Assembly: GCA_009746045.1 (NCBI GenBank)
Contig: RPFO01000102.1
Span: 1,129,040-1,174,039, forward strand
From: Mesostigma viride
Taxonomy: Eukaryota > Streptophyta > Mesostigmatophyceae > Mesostigmatales > Mesostigmataceae
Length of the DNA: 45,000 bases
Direction of reading: 5' to 3'
Positions 11,837 through 25,467 of this stretch are shown one piece after another. Positions within the stretch are counted from its first letter, which is position 1; each line of letters opens with the position of its first letter. The translations under genes and the position numbers were made by a program. The notes under the pieces are model-generated. The model searched no databases and was not told the DNA's origin. It saw nothing but the letters and a program-made list of their open reading frames with translations.

Positions 11837-12359
11837 CTGCACCAGAACAAGTAGCAAAAAAAAAAAAAGAAAAGAAACATAACATCATTTAAATCCTTTT
11901 TCTCTAGCAAAAAATACTCACCTTAAAACTTGCAAGCTAAAAACAATCATAACAAATGCACTACCAACAAACAACCATGTGTGTGGAAGCCAGTATGGTG
12001 TTGGCGGATTGGGGGGCCCGGCTGGTCTACCCAACCCAATGATACTTATCTATTGCCATGCACACTCCTGTTATTAAGAACAACCAAAGCTCGCATGCAA
12101 GCAAGGGTGCAAATATTTGGTAACCTTTTCAGGAGACCGCATGAATGAAGAACTTGGATGTGGTAGTGATGCCACACAGGTCTAGTGGGTGGAAAAATAA
12201 CACGGACTTTAATTTACCCTATGCACTACTGCTCTAAACCCTAGACTGTATTCACTCACTTTTGTCAGGCCAACAACCGTCCCGCCTGGTTAAAGAAACA
12301 TCAGTGATGGCGTAATGTTCTTACAAACGACGTCCCCATTTCAGCCCTGTATCACTCAC
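11837..12359 (-). other. Intron between exons 3 and 4 (copy 1)
   Basis: The donor is GGTGAG|GTGAGT (12,360/12,359). The acceptor is GGTGCAG preceded by a TTTTCTTTTTTTTTTTT tract (11,837). No gene lies inside. Copy 2 is 19,921-20,443. Confidence 0.65.
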
Positions 12360-12620
12360 CTCACCGCCAAGGCCAGGAGGACACAACTCAGCTCCGTTCA
12401 TGTCCTTAAAACCTTCTTTCCCGCTGTGATAAGTCGTGCCGTGTCTTGCCATGCCCTCAAGCACACTGCTCGTGAATGGCACTGTTGAGTGGGCCAGGAT
12501 GCCGCCCATCACCATCGCCTTAAGGCTTCTGTCATGTAGCACCAGAGCCCCTTTGGGCCCAACCCATGCGCCATAATGCAAGGCAGTGTCCCGAGTAATC
12601 TCCCATAACTGAGCGAGCAC
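12360..12620 (-). CDS. MULE gene, exon 3 (copy 1), unrecognised domain
   Basis: An 87-codon internal exon, phase 0 at both ends, identical to the one at 20,444-20,704, where its evidence is given. In this copy the two upstream exons are missing because the sequence jumps to the deletion-rich bridge at 12,834. Confidence 0.55.
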
Positions 12621-12833
12621 CTGTGATGCCCCTGAAGCTTCAAACGTCTCTCCACCCCATTGGCCGGTTCCGACGACCTTTTTTATGGTTCATTACAGGG
12701 AGGATGCCGGGGGGGAGCAGAGGGGAGGGGCGGGAGGGGGGAGACAAACAATAGAAGAAAAATTTAGAACCAGAAAGTTAAGCAATTTGTGGGTTGTAAT
12801 AGTAAAAGAAATCAGTAAACCTATAATGCAGAG

Positions 12834-15278
12834 GCAAGATCGCAATCCCCTCCTATGTCCGTGGAGCGTCCCTGTGCAATGAGACACAATAGCAAGTGTA
12901 GTGTGTGAACAAGACTAAGTGAGACAGCAAACAACATGGAATGAGTTCGAGCAACGTTTATCAACCTTAACCTCGGGACCCTATAAAACAACCCAATAAC
13001 CGTAGCCGACCCATTAACCGTTCACCCACTGGGTTACTTGAGACGGTGAGAGGCAACTAACCCCTTATTTGATGCATACAACATTAAATTATATGTATAT
13101 TTATACACCAAACTAATTTCATGGGGTCATGTAATCGAGAGGCGCATCAACACATGATGCGCGCATTCTTCTAACAAGCAATTACCTTGCGCACGGGGCA
13201 GTCAGTAAGGCGGCCGTTGGGGGGGCTGAGCCCCGGGCGGGCGCGACGCCAGCCCCGCTGTGGGACCGGGGCAGCTCGCAAAGCCGCTGCCGCTGGTGCG
13301 CTGCCAGGGATGCGATTGTCAGCGCCGGGCACGGATGTGCCAGGCTCGCTGCTGAGCGGGACAGTGCGCTGCAGGCAAAGGCACGCAAACGACGCAGGTT
13401 TGGTCCACATGGGTGCCTTAGTCCGAAAGCCAAGTGCTTTACTCCATACCTAACGCCACGCATCATCACACGATGAACATAATGATGTCAGGTTGGCATG
13501 CCGCGTGGCCCAAGGGGGCTGTCTCTTCTAACAAGCAATTACCTTGCGCACGGGACAGTCGGTAAGGCGGCCGTTGGGGGGGGCTGAGCCCAGGCGCGGG
13601 CGCGACGCCAGCCCCGCTGTTGGGACCGGGGCAGCTCGCAAAGCCGCTGCCGGTGGTGCGGCTGCCAGGGATGCGATTGTCAGCGCCGGGCACGGATGTG
13701 CCAGGCTCGCTGCTGAGCGGGGACAGTGCGCTGCAGGCAAAGGCACGCAAACGACGCAGGTTTGGTCCACATGGGTGCCTTAGTCGCAAAGCCAAGTGCC
13801 TTACTCCATACCTAACGCCACGCATCATCACACGATGAACATAATGATGTCAGGTTGGCATGCCGCGTGGCCCAAGGGGCTGTCTCTTCTAACAAGCAAT
13901 TACCTTGCGCACGGGTCAGCAGTAAGGCGGCCGTTGGGGGGGGGCTGAGCCCAGGCGCGGGCACGACGCCAACCCCGCTGTTGGGACCGGGCAGCTCGCA
14001 AAGCCGCCGCTGTTGAGCAGGGATGGCGCGGCGCAGGCAAATGACGCAGGTTTGATCCGCATAAGAGAGCTCGCAGTGCCGCAGACAGAATGATCGAGTC
14101 GCGTAACACCTTTACACTAGCACGAGGTTCAGGAGTTAGGCTCATAGTAATGCGAAAAAAATTTGCTTGGTCAAATCCATAAAAAACCGAGCCATCACTG
14201 CCTTTCATTACCTGTTTTTCCCTTTCGCCTTGAAGCCGTGGCGCCGTGTCTTGGCACAATCTGGGCAGTAGACTCTCCTTGTATGCTTTCCAGCACAAGT
14301 CTTGATGGCGCCGAGTTGTCTACTTGAGTTAGACCCCGCTTGGTGCACCATCGTTTGTTCGTTCGACCCATGCATTTGCATTGCCTGTAAGCGACAACAA
14401 GTCAACAGACGACAACAAACATGTACAGAAAAGTTACACTATGTCTGCGTAATTCACGATGCACAACAAAAACCCCTTGCACACGACATAGAAACAGTTA
14501 GCCAACTGAAACTAAGTGTATAAATATCTTGTCAACTGTATAATATATAATAAATACTTATACTTCTTGAAACTACGTGTATGTAGCTTCTAAAAGGGAG
14601 GGGGGTGACGTAGAGGGAATGAAGCAACCTGATACTTGAACTGCAAGTACTTGCGAAATTCGCCAACGAGCGAAGCAGCAAGCATGTGGCAAGGCGGCAA
14701 GCCTTGTGTAGCAACGCGGTGAATGATAATGCGCTCTGGCACCTGTTGCGCGTAAACAAGGCATAGCTTGGATCGGAATGGCATTGAGAATATGCTCTAG
14801 TTGTTGGCAACAAGCATTGACTTGTATGGCCTATGACCAAATGTGATACTATTCCCCCTGATGAGGCGGCAACACGTGCTACCCGGCCATGTTGGGGCTA
14901 AGCCAACAGGCAAAACTAGTTGGCGAGAAAATCAGATATTGTAATGAACCTTTGATGTTTCATAAAAGTTGAGAAGTTAAGTTTAGATGCATTTCGGGAC
15001 ACATGCATTTGGCCTAAAAATGCAATGTGACACCGCCTTTGTAGACCTGCATGACACATAAAAAAACCGTGTTTGCAATCACTTTAAAACTTGTGCTGAT
15101 GATGCATAATGTAACCACGGAGCAAACACTTGTACACTATATGCGGATAATCAAGATTGTCAGAGCTGGGTTCCATACGCTCTTACATTTGGTGTAAATG
15201 GATAAACATACGTTCCTCCTCCCCAGCACGCAGGTCGCCCCTCCATAACGAGGGTCGACTTCAAGTAGACGCCATCAC
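12834..15278. other. Deletion-rich bridge between two copies (probable misassembly)
   Basis: At 12,834 the sequence leaves the collinear path and repeats 8,785-10,340 (as 12,834-14,377). It then jumps at 14,378 to a repeat of 6,162-7,190 (as 14,378-15,278). Both segments differ from their sources almost only by loss of single bases, especially G and homopolymer positions, and the second segment is the worse. At about 15,278 the match to 7,190 onward abruptly becomes essentially perfect. Decay by mutation would show substitutions and no sharp edge. Uncorrected single-molecule sequence used as gap filler would look like this. No gene should be annotated here. Confidence 0.75.
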
Positions 15279-16913
15279 TACGTGCATGTCTTGTCAGCCA
15301 ATGAAACCCAACCCTGCACCAAGCCATCCGTCGTCGCTGCAAACCGACTGTCGTCTTGTGAGACCGCCGTGGGGCATGATGTCATGGTAGCATCCGGGAA
15401 GCTGTCCAGAAAATCTGACTTGGCAGTTGACTCGTGCATGATGCCGTAGCACAAACGCACACGAGTAATCAGATCTTCTGTACAGCTAGCAGACTCGCGG
15501 CGCAGGTGCCGCAATGCTTCTATCACACGAGCGTGTCCGCATTTGAAACCAAAGTGGCCAGCGACATCGCTTTCAAACATACCCAAGACGGCGGCAAGCA
15601 GGCTGGCTGTCAAACGTCCGAGGCGCAACATGTCATCCTTTTCAACGTGCGCATTCAACATGCGAGGATGACGAGGGACATGACCAGCCTGGAGGTAGGG
15701 CAGGTTGGACCAATGGGCCAACGTGCGGCATTTGGGGCCCCAATACTTCTGGGGAAGGAGAAGAAGGACCTGCAAAAAATCTCTGTCAAAGTGCTCACGG
15801 CTGCGAAGATCGGTTTGGTTGCGTAGCCGCCACAATGCCAGGTAAAACTTCTCCCACGCAGCTTCGTCACCGAAGCAACGCCTCATGTTCTTTGTCACAT
15901 TCATGATGAAGAGGTGGAATATACAAAGATGATGAGTGATTCCTCGCTTTGTAATCGCCAATGCCATGGCCTGGTCTTCGTCGGTGATGGCAACCTTCGG
16001 CAAGTGCCCATGCATGCACTCAGCGAACTGGTCCCATATCCAGCCAAATGCCTGCTCGTGCTCCGACACTGTTAGGGCAACTCCATAAATGTCATTTTTC
16101 CCGTAAGGAGACACACCCGTGAAGAAGATTAGCTTCATGCCATGATTATTCGTGCCGTGGGTCGCGTCAACAGAAACCGCCTGGGAATCACAAGCCATGG
16201 CATAACGCTCCCTCATGTCCCCCGTCGCGTAGAAAAGAAGGTTGAGCCGGTTGTTGCCATCAACAGCATGCTTCCAGTAGAAACGAGGATCGGCATCTTG
16301 CTGGGCATAGCACCAGGAGACCAACTTCGACGCAGACGACAAGTTATCTTCAGGAGACCGCCGCAGGAAATTCCTGACATCGCTATCAATCCACGTGCGG
16401 TTTTCCCCAAATTCCTTATCGATCATTGTCAGGATTGTTGGCAGGTCGACCCCGCTCTTCCTGCACAACAATATCCTTGCCTTCACCTCATCAGGCAGCT
16501 TTCGAAGCATGGGGTCCAAGAGAGCAGCAATGGTCCCGGGACGTCTTAGCTCATGATTGTGGCCAGTGGGAAGGTGCCCTGGCTTTAGGCTTGTCACGGG
16601 CAATGGGTATTTTGTGACATAAAACATCCCATCCTTCCGCTTTGCAATCACAACTCGCCACTCACAATTCGTCTTCTTGGATGTTGTCTGTTTTTTGCCT
16701 TGATGATTAGCTACACCGCAACCATCGCACCAGAATTCCCGGCGCTCTGTTCTGCTCTGAGCCACGTAGCGGGCGCATAACGCGAAGGCTCCATGCTCAC
16801 CATGATCAGCCCATGATTGAATTGCGGCACGAGCGGCGACCCAGGATTCCCAAGGCCCCGTCGGCATATTCTTGGCAAGATCGCAATCCCCTCCTATGTC
16901 CCGTGGAGCGTCC
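15278..16913 (-). CDS. MULE transposase, core exon (copy 2, 3' end in the bridge)
   Basis: Residue for residue the same as the core exon at 7,112-8,824 (offset 8,089): FAR1-like cluster, DATHGTN, TDEDQAM and the C-x2-H block. The last 26 codons of the exon and its donor fall in the deletion-rich bridge and are frameshifted there. If the duplication is an assembly artefact, this and the left copy are one exon. Confidence 0.7.
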
Positions 16914-18261
16914 CTGTGCAATGAGACACAATAGCAAGTGTAGTGTGTGAACAAGACTAAGTGAGACAGCAAACAACATGGAATGAGTTCGAGCAACGTT
17001 TATCAACCTTAACCTCGGGACCCTATAAAACAACCCAATAACCGTAGCCGACCCATTAACCGTTCACCCACTGGGTTACTTGAGACGGTGAGAGGCTAAC
17101 TAACCCCTTATTTGATGCATACAACATTAAATTATATGTATATTTATACACCAAACTAATTTCATGGGGTCATGTAATCGAGAGGCGCATCAACACATGA
17201 TGCGCGCATTCTTCTAACAAGCAATTACCTTGCGCACGGGGCAGTCAGTAAGGCGGCCGTTGGGGGGGGCTGAGCCCCGGCGCGGGCGCGACGCCAGCCC
17301 CGCTGTTGGGACCGGGGCAGCTCGCAAAGCCGCTGCCGCTGGTGCGGCTGCCAGGGATGCGATTGTCAGCGCCGGGCACGGATGTGCCAGGCTCGCTGCT
17401 GAGCGGGGACAGTGCGCTGCAGGCAAAGGCACGCAAACGACGCAGGTTTGGTCCACATGGGTGCCTTAGTCCGAAAGCCAAGTGCTTTACTCCATACCTA
17501 ACGCCACGCATCATCACACGATGAACATAATGATGTCAGGTTGGCATGCCGCGTGGCCCAAGGGGGCTGTCTCTTCTAACAAGCAATTACCTTGCGCACG
17601 GGACAGTCGGTAAGGCGGCCGTTGGGGGGGGCTGAGCCCAGGCGCGGGCGCGACGCCAGCCCCGCTGTTGGGACCGGGGCAGCTCGCAAAGCCGCTGCCG
17701 GTGGTGCGGCTGCCAGGGATGCGATTGTCAGCGCCGGGCACGGATGTGCCAGGCTCGCTGCTGAGCGGGGACAGTGCGCTGCAGGCAAAGGCACGCAAAC
17801 GACGCAGGTTTGGTCCACATGGGTGCCTTAGTCCGAAAGCCAAGTGCCTTACTCCATACCTAACGCCACGCATCATCACACGATGAACATAATGATGTCA
17901 GGTTGGCATGCCGCGTGGCCCAAGGGGGCTGTCTCTTCTAACAAGCAATTACCTTGCGCACGGGTCAGTCAGTAAGGCGGCCGTTGGGGGGGGCTGAGCC
18001 CAGGCGCGGGCACGACGCCAACCCCGCTGTTGGGACCGGGGCAGCTCGCAAAGCCGCCGCTGTTGAGCAGGGATGGCGCGGCGCAGGCAAATGACGCAGG
18101 TTTGATCCGCATAAGAGAGCTCGCAGTGCCGCAGACAGAATGATCGAGTCGCGTAACACCTTTACACTAGCACGAGGTTCAGGAGTTAGGCTCATAGTAA
18201 TGCGAAAAAAATTTGCTTGGTCAAATCCATAAAAAACCGAGCCATCACTGCCTTTCATTAC
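16914..18261 (-). other. Intron with 362-bp tandem repeat, copy 2
   Basis: Same content as 8,825-10,172. Repeat units start at 17,210, 17,572 and 17,934. Confidence 0.6.
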
Positions 18262-18539
18262 CTGGTTTTCCCTTTCGCCTTGAAGCCGTGGCGCCGTGTC
18301 TTGGCACAATCTGGGCAGTAGTACTTCCCTTGTATGCTTTCCAGCACAAGTCTTGATGGCGCCGAGTTGTCTACTTGAGTTAGACCCCGCTTGGTGCACC
18401 ATCGTTTGTTCGTTCGACCCATGCATTTCACGACCACTGGTCGAGCTTGTGGGGATGGCGGCGAAGAGGAAGATGGATGCCCATGATTCGCACTTGGAGC
18501 TGGAGTCGGAGTGGCTTGCTGGTGGTCATCGATCTCGCA
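18262..18539 (-). CDS. MULE gene, Cys4 zinc-finger exon (copy 2)
   Basis: Identical to 10,173-10,450: C-x8-C-x26-C-x2-C within basic sequence, phase 0 in and phase 2 out. In the collapsed gene it is exon 5. Confidence 0.6.
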
Positions 18540-18813
18540 CTGCCCGGCCCCCGCGTGCACCGAAGAAGACACATAGATCCATACACATACAAGATCATGA
18601 ATTAAGCGCAACACTTTGTCCTCAAAGGGGGACCAGGAAAAAAAAAAAAAAAAGGTAACCTCGGAGGGGGGCCAAAACAAATGTACTTAACTATATTGTA
18701 GCCCAACTGGTTAAACGCAAGTCCGCAGAGGAACGGTGCCACATGAAAAGGTGCAAATTTGTGGCCACAAGTGCAATACACCCTAGTACAACGAGCGGAT
18801 AAATACGGCATAC

Positions 18814-19920
<1,107 letters not shown>

Positions 19921-20443
19921 CTGCACCAGAACAAGTAGCAAAAAAAAAAAAAGAAAAGAAACATAACATCATTTAAATCCTTTTTCTCTAGCAAAAAATA
20001 CTCACCTTAAAACTTGCAAGCTAAAAACAATCATAACAAATGCACTACCAACAAACAACCATGTGTGTGGAAGCCAGTATGGTGTTGGCGGATTGGGGGG
20101 CCCGGCTGGTCTACCCAACCCAATGATACTTATCTATTGCCATGCACACTCCTGTTATTAAGAACAACCAAAGCTCGCATGCAAGCAAGGGTGCAAATAT
20201 TTGGTAACCTTTTCAGGAGACCGCATGAATGAAGAACTTGGATGTGGTAGTGATGCCACACAGGTCTAGTGGGTGGAAAAATAACACGGACTTTAATTTA
20301 CCCTATGCACTACTGCTCTAAACCCTAGACTGTATTCACTCACTTTTGTCAGGCCAACAACCGTCCCGCCTGGTTAAAGAAACATCAGTGATGGCGTAAT
20401 GTTCTTACAAACGACGTCCCCATTTCAGCCCTGTATCACTCAC

Positions 20444-20704
20444 CTCACCGCCAAGGCCAGGAGGACACAACTCAGCTCCGTTCATGTCCTTAAAACCTTC
20501 TTTCCCGCTGTGATAAGTCGTGCCGTGTCTTGCCATGCCCTCAAGCACACTGCTCGTGAATGGCACTGTTGAGTGGGCCAGGATGCCGCCCATCACCATC
20601 GCCTTAAGGCTTCTGTCATGTAGCACCAGAGCCCCTTTGGGCCCAACCCATGCGCCATAATGCAAGGCAGTGTCCCGAGTAATCTCCCATAACTGAGCGA
20701 GCAC
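20444..20704 (-). CDS. MULE gene, exon 3, unrecognised domain (copy 2)
   Basis: An 87-codon internal exon with a good acceptor (CATCACAG at 20,705) and a strong donor (GAG|GTGAGT at 20,444/20,443), phase 0 at both ends. It encodes a compact, globular-looking stretch that begins VLAQLWEITRD and ends GAELCPPGLGGE, with many Gly and small residues and no simple repeats. I do not recognise it. It follows the Cys-rich exon 2 in frame. It may be the N-terminal region of the transposase gene, or part of a separate gene carried by the element. Confidence 0.55.
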
Positions 20705-21704
20705 CTGTGATGCCCCTGAAGCTTCAAACGTCTCTCCACCCCATTGGCCGGTTCCGACGACCTTTTTTATGGTTCATTACAGGGAGGATGCCGGGGGGGA
20801 GCAGAGGGGAGGGGCGGGAGGGGGGGAGACAAACAATAGAAGAAAAATTTAGAACCAGAAAGTTAAGCAATTTGTGGGTTGTAATAGTAAAAGAAATCAG
20901 TAAACCTATAATGCAGAGTATTGGAGTAATGTCGTATTGCATGGGCTGGACGGGAATTTCAGGGGGGGAAAATGATAGAAAAAGTTTTGATGGCTTGTCA
21001 GAGCTATTGCTCTCGTCTTTTGTACGTCTTATTTAGGCGGAAATATAATAACACAAGGTGTGAGTCAACAAACAAACCAATAAGGACGCGCAGTCACCAC
21101 AATGCAGGTGGCAAAGACCCCGTACAGCAAGCACATAAACAATTTTACCACTTTCAGTTGTATAGCCCCGCTAGGCATTGAAGAAGCCATGCTGAGTTTA
21201 CCCGGTAAAGATCACATGGCATACTCTACCAGACAACAAATACCGAGTTAAGGGCCAAGGGGCAAGGACCCAGGGATATTGTACCTTCATGCACGCACGC
21301 ATGACTGCACCTTACCTTCCACTCTTGTGTTCAGTATTCTATACATTCACTACACGAAGCCTGCACATACACGAAGCCTGCATTGCGCTCGAGGTCCCTT
21401 TTCTGTTTTAAACCATGGCCTTGAGCTTTCCGCTCATCAAAACTGTCCAAGGGCCTCAGCAGGGTACAGTACAAGTTGTAAAGCCTTACAAATTACGCTG
21501 GGCAGGGCTGTCGCTAACATGATGTCGGAATGACAATTTATTTTACCGAGCGTGCCCTGCCAAGCGTCATTTGTAATGCTTTACAAGTGTGTACGTATGA
21601 CAGTCCATGAAATAAAAGAAATCCTAGTCCTCAAACCCAGGCCCTACGGTGAATTTTTCGGCAGGCCAGGCTACACATCATATGGCTAGCTGACAAACGC
21701 TCAC
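20705..21704 (-). other. Intron between exons 2 and 3
   Basis: From the donor CAG|GTGAGC at 21,704 to the acceptor at 20,705. The shared copy ends at 20,917; 20,918 onward is single-copy. No gene is seen inside. Two similar GTAAAGCCTTACAAAT and GTAATGCTTTACAAGT phrases (near 21,480 and 21,575) form a weak inverted repeat. Confidence 0.5.
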
Positions 21705-21917
21705 CTGATACGCCGCCAGGATGGTACCCCCTTCAACATAAACTTCAATCGTAGCCACGTTGCAATGAAGAGTAGCGTGTGGGCTGTTTTCCAACACGCA
21801 CTTGGCAGCCATGGCTGGCGTTATGCGCATACAGAGCGTCATAATCGTGTCCGGCTTGGCGCCGCTGTCAATATCCTGCACGCATGAGGAGCGCCAACCG
21901 AAGCTGCAGATATCTTG
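21705..21917 (-). CDS. MULE gene, exon 2, Cys-rich segment
   Basis: 71 codons, donor CAG|GTGAGC (21,705/21,704). It carries five cysteines (DICSFGW, SSCVQD, TLCMRI, AKCVLE, LHCNVA) and ends VYVEGGTILAAYQ, which looks like a folded extracellular-type domain. The family is not recognised. With an acceptor at ATTGAG (21,918) it joins exon 1 in phase 0, but that acceptor lacks a pyrimidine tract. An alternative acceptor at CTGCAG (21,905) would fit an exon 1 extended to the TCTAG|GTATTG donor (phase 2). Confidence 0.5.
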
Positions 21918-22068
21918 CTCAATTGATTTTTTTTTTTTAACCAAGAGCGTGATAAGCAGATTTATGGCAGCGTTTTCCAAGTTGTAAACAATATCTAGAC
22001 AACACCTAGAACGTAGAACAATACCTAGAACGTAAATTATCAAAGTATAACAAAAGGGGAAAACGTAC

Positions 22069-22164
22069 CCATTCATCGCTTGTAATGTTCACATATGACA
22101 AGGCCCTGCATGCCGTTAACATGAGTCCTAAATAAATAACGGCTAGAATCACGGCCCTAGCCAT
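22069..22164 (-). CDS. MULE gene, exon 1, signal-peptide-like N-terminus
   Basis: Starts at the ATG at 22,164 just inside the right TIR. An in-frame ATG ten codons upstream (22,194) is possible, but the later one gives a canonical signal peptide: MARAV, a hydrophobic core ILAVIYLGLML, then TACRA with a likely cleavage site before LSYVN. The donor is TGG|GTACGT (22,069/22,068), phase 0. A secretory signal on a transposase would be unexpected. The element may carry a separate secreted-protein gene, or the hydrophobic start may serve another role. Confidence 0.55.
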
Positions 22165-22239
22165 GATGATAGTGCCTATGAAATGAAATCGCAAGCCGCG
22201 ACGTTCTTCACGAGGATTGCAGTCGGCTAGTTGCGGCCA

Positions 22240-22501
22240 TGATCACCAGAGGTCGCATCGGCGAATTTGACCCAAGTCCTGCTTGCTCAAAATTTGGCGC
22301 CTTTTGCAAGCCACACTTTTACGTCGGTTGGAGTTTTACGCCGCACCAGTGGGTAGCTGTCAAGTCGCGCCGCGCCCAGCCTTGCGCACTCCCAGCCTCG
22401 CGCACTCCCCAGCCTTGCGCACGCCAGCCTTGCGCACGCTGCGCCGCGCCCAGCCTTGTGCATCGTCTGAAGAAATCAGTGTCTGATGTTTACAAAAACT
22501 C
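22240..22501 (-). repeat. MULE right terminal inverted repeat
   Basis: The outer 127 bp (22,375-22,501) are the exact reverse complement of 628-754. The inner part to about 22,240 is diverged but alignable to 772-885. The TIR lies directly upstream of the gene's first exon and so probably contains its promoter. Confidence 0.88.
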
Positions 22502-22511
22502 TATGTAAATG
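22502..22511. repeat. MULE target-site duplication, right copy
   Basis: TATGTAAATG, identical to 618-627, immediately outside the right TIR. Confidence 0.85.
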
Positions 22512-22769
22512 GCGGCAGTATTATTATAAAATTTGTTGGATACGCCGGTTCGTCTAATTTCCTGTAAGATAACTTCTATGATAACTAGGTACTTGCGTAC
22601 CTAGAATCCTGCGTTGACTAAGTATGCTAGCATACACTTGCCCGACATCCTCTTGTTGTCAACAACAACAACAACAAAGCTCGATTCCCGGGCGTCCGTC
22701 AATCGCGTGTCAGCACTCAAGGTCACCTGACCGCCGACAGTTGTTGTTGTTGTCGTCTGTTGTCGTTGT
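22512..22769. other. Right flank of the MULE, no gene; inverted (CAA)n and (GTT)n
   Basis: Host-side sequence that would have been continuous with 1-617 before insertion. A CAA run (about 22,660-22,677) and a GTT run (about 22,740-22,755) could pair with each other. No coding is seen. Confidence 0.45.
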
Positions 22770-22850
22770 GTCCCACGCCGCACATGGGCAAGAGAGAATC
22801 TATAGTGGCCGAGGGCCGGATATATTTAGTATCGGTGGTACAGTACTATC
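22770..22850 (+). repeat. Short interspersed repeat, copy A
   Basis: From CCCACGCCGCACATGGGCA to TTAGTATCGGTGGTAC it matches the reverse complement of about 32,832-32,914 with only small gaps. Both copies adjoin GTT/CAA simple repeats. The element type is unknown; I see no TIRs or tRNA-like boxes in it. Confidence 0.75.
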
Positions 22851-22989
22851 GGGGCATTGTGACATGGATGGTTGCATCATCGGATTCCTTCAGAGTTGAC
22901 CATTGGCGACCGGAAGGATACCAGCTGATTCGTCGCAAAAAGGTGCGTCTAACGAACTCTTTTTTGCCTGGAACAAATCCGTCACTGAA

Positions 22990-25397
22990 ACGGTGCGGCC
23001 AACAGGCGCCCGGCTTGCAAGGTGCAAACCCGGCCCTGCCATGAGAAAGGTCGCCACACAAGGCAGCACCACGGGAACCCCACACGGGGAGGAGACCTGC
23101 AGAGGCACCAGGGGACGCCGGAGGAGAATAGCCGGTGCTGTCAGCCGTGCTCTCCAGGTCAACCGAGGTACTCAAATGCGGCGGAGGCATCCCCGCCCCG
23201 GCGTGTTCATATGACGCCGCAGAACGCGAGGGGCCAGAGGCCTGCCCGCGCAACAGAGGGGCATGCTGTCGAGCATCTGACACGGTGAGGTAAGATGTCG
23301 GCGCCGAGGCAGGAGCCGGAGCCGTCGGAGCAGGGCCGTTCCGCACAAGTGCCTGGATGGCCGCAGCGGCGGCCGGGGGGAGAACGAAACGCTCAGGAGT
23401 CCCCCCGATGCTGACATAGCTGTCCTCACGGCCTGCGGGCAAGGCAGTGGAGGGCGTTGCCGGCCCCCAGAGTCCTCGGCAGAGGCAGAGGGTAACTGCA
23501 AAGGGGCAGGAGTCAGCATGTCGGCGGGAAAGAGGTCGGCCTCCGCAAAGGGGGCCGCCGGAAGCCACTGCGCAGCCTGCGGGGCCCGGTTGCGCCACGT
23601 CTCGTCGAACTGCACGTGCTTGCGCTCGATGACACGCCCGCCGCCCGTCGCCTTGTCGGGCACCCACACGAGGTAGGCCGGGGAGTCAAGCTTGTATCCC
23701 ACGAAGAGGCCATCCTCAGCGCGAGAATCAAACTTCTCACGGGCTGCCCCCTCAACCAAGACGTGGGAGGGGCAGCCAAACACACGCATGCCGGATAAAT
23801 CCGCAGGGCGCCCATACATGAGGAAGTAGGGCGTTGCGTGCTCCGGGTTGCTGCGGCAGGGCAGCCTGTTGATGATGTAGATGGCGCATGCAAAGGCTAG
23901 AGCCCAGAACTCCTTGCCGAGGCCAGCATGCGCCAGCATGCTCCTGGTCATGCTAACTGCGACGCCCCAGAATCGCTCCGCCACGCCGTTCTGCTCCGGC
24001 GTATAGGGGGACGAGAACTCTTGCCGCACGCCATACCCGGCGCAGACGGCGCGCCAGTCCTGGCCAGTGAAAACCGCGTCTTGGTCGGAGCGAAGCTCCA
24101 CAGGCGCCGTGGCCGCGGACGCCCGGAACGGCTTGATCTCCGTGGCCAGGAAGTGACGCAGGCTCCCAACGGCAGCGTCCTTCGTCTTCAAGAAATAAAC
24201 CCAGTGAAAACGAGTGGCTTCATCCGTGATGCCCAGGACATACCGCCAGTCCCCCAACACGGCAGGGGTCCGCATGGGACCAAGCAGGTCGCAGTGCAGG
24301 CGACGGCGAGGGGTCGCACAGCGTGGCGTCGTGCTGGGGGGAAAGCTGCTCCGCCGCAAGTGACCGGCAGGGCAGGAAGGACACGTGGGAGCCTTGGGAC
24401 CGTGGGTCACCATGTTTGAGGCGGGGTCGGCGGCTAGCCGAGCAATACGATCCGCGCCAGCGTGTCCGAGGCGCAGGTGCCACTGCATTAGGTCCACGGG
24501 GGCGGCCGATGTGGCGAGGGCATGGGGCGCCACCCCGCGGAGCAAGTAAATGCCGTCACACTCCACGAGGGGGAACGTGCGGGTCCCCAAAGTGAGGCGC
24601 AGGTGCTTAAAGTCCACATCATGGCCGGCTTTAAAGAGCTGGCTCACCGAGAGTAGGCGGGCCTGAAGGCCTGGGACATACAAAGCTGGGCCGAGGTGCA
24701 CGTCCGGGGTGCCGAGCCGGAGAAGCAGAGGGCCCCTGCCGCCCGCATGCAGATTGCCGCCCGAGCCGGTGATGCGCAGCCGGAAGGCGGGATCAAATCC
24801 ATCGCCAAAGTCCGCCCGGTGAGGCGTCATGTGGTACGTGGCACCCGTGTCAACCACCCACTCCGGGGCACACCTAGCCGAGGCCGTTGCGGCCGTGTGA
24901 AGCACAGAAGGAGCGGTGGTTGAGGAACCAGCCGTCGAGTCCGAGGAGGTGCTGGGGCGGGGTGCCGAGAGACGACTGCCCGAGCGGGACGGGGAAGGCG
25001 CAAGGCCGTGCACTGGACGAAGCGAGGCCTGCCCGTGAGGCTGCACACCGTCGCGCAGGGAAGCACCTAAAGGGTTGGCGCGCAGGGAAGCACACAAAGG
25101 GCCTCGACCCACGTGGAACGCGTACGTCGTCTCCAAGGGAGGCAGGCCTGCGTCGGTGTGATGGGCGTGCCCGGCGCCGTCACCGCGGAGGTGAGCAGGG
25201 CGCTGGGCGGGATGGGCAGTCCAGCAGGTGGCGGCGTCATGTCCAGGCTTGGCGCAGACGGAGCAGGGCGGCCCGCGGCCACGCCCGACCCCTGCGCCAC
25301 CACCGCGACCACCACCGCGCCCGCCGCGCCCCCCGCTGCTACCGCCATGGCCGTGGCCGTTGCCGTGGCCATTGCCGTGGGCGCGGCCGTTGCCGTG

Positions 25398-25467
<70 letters not shown>

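Noticed and set aside
22846-23667. Separate 273-codon gene at the end of the copia element
   Set aside because: It is the frameshifted continuation of the copia polyprotein linker, Pro/Ala/Ser-rich, not a new gene.
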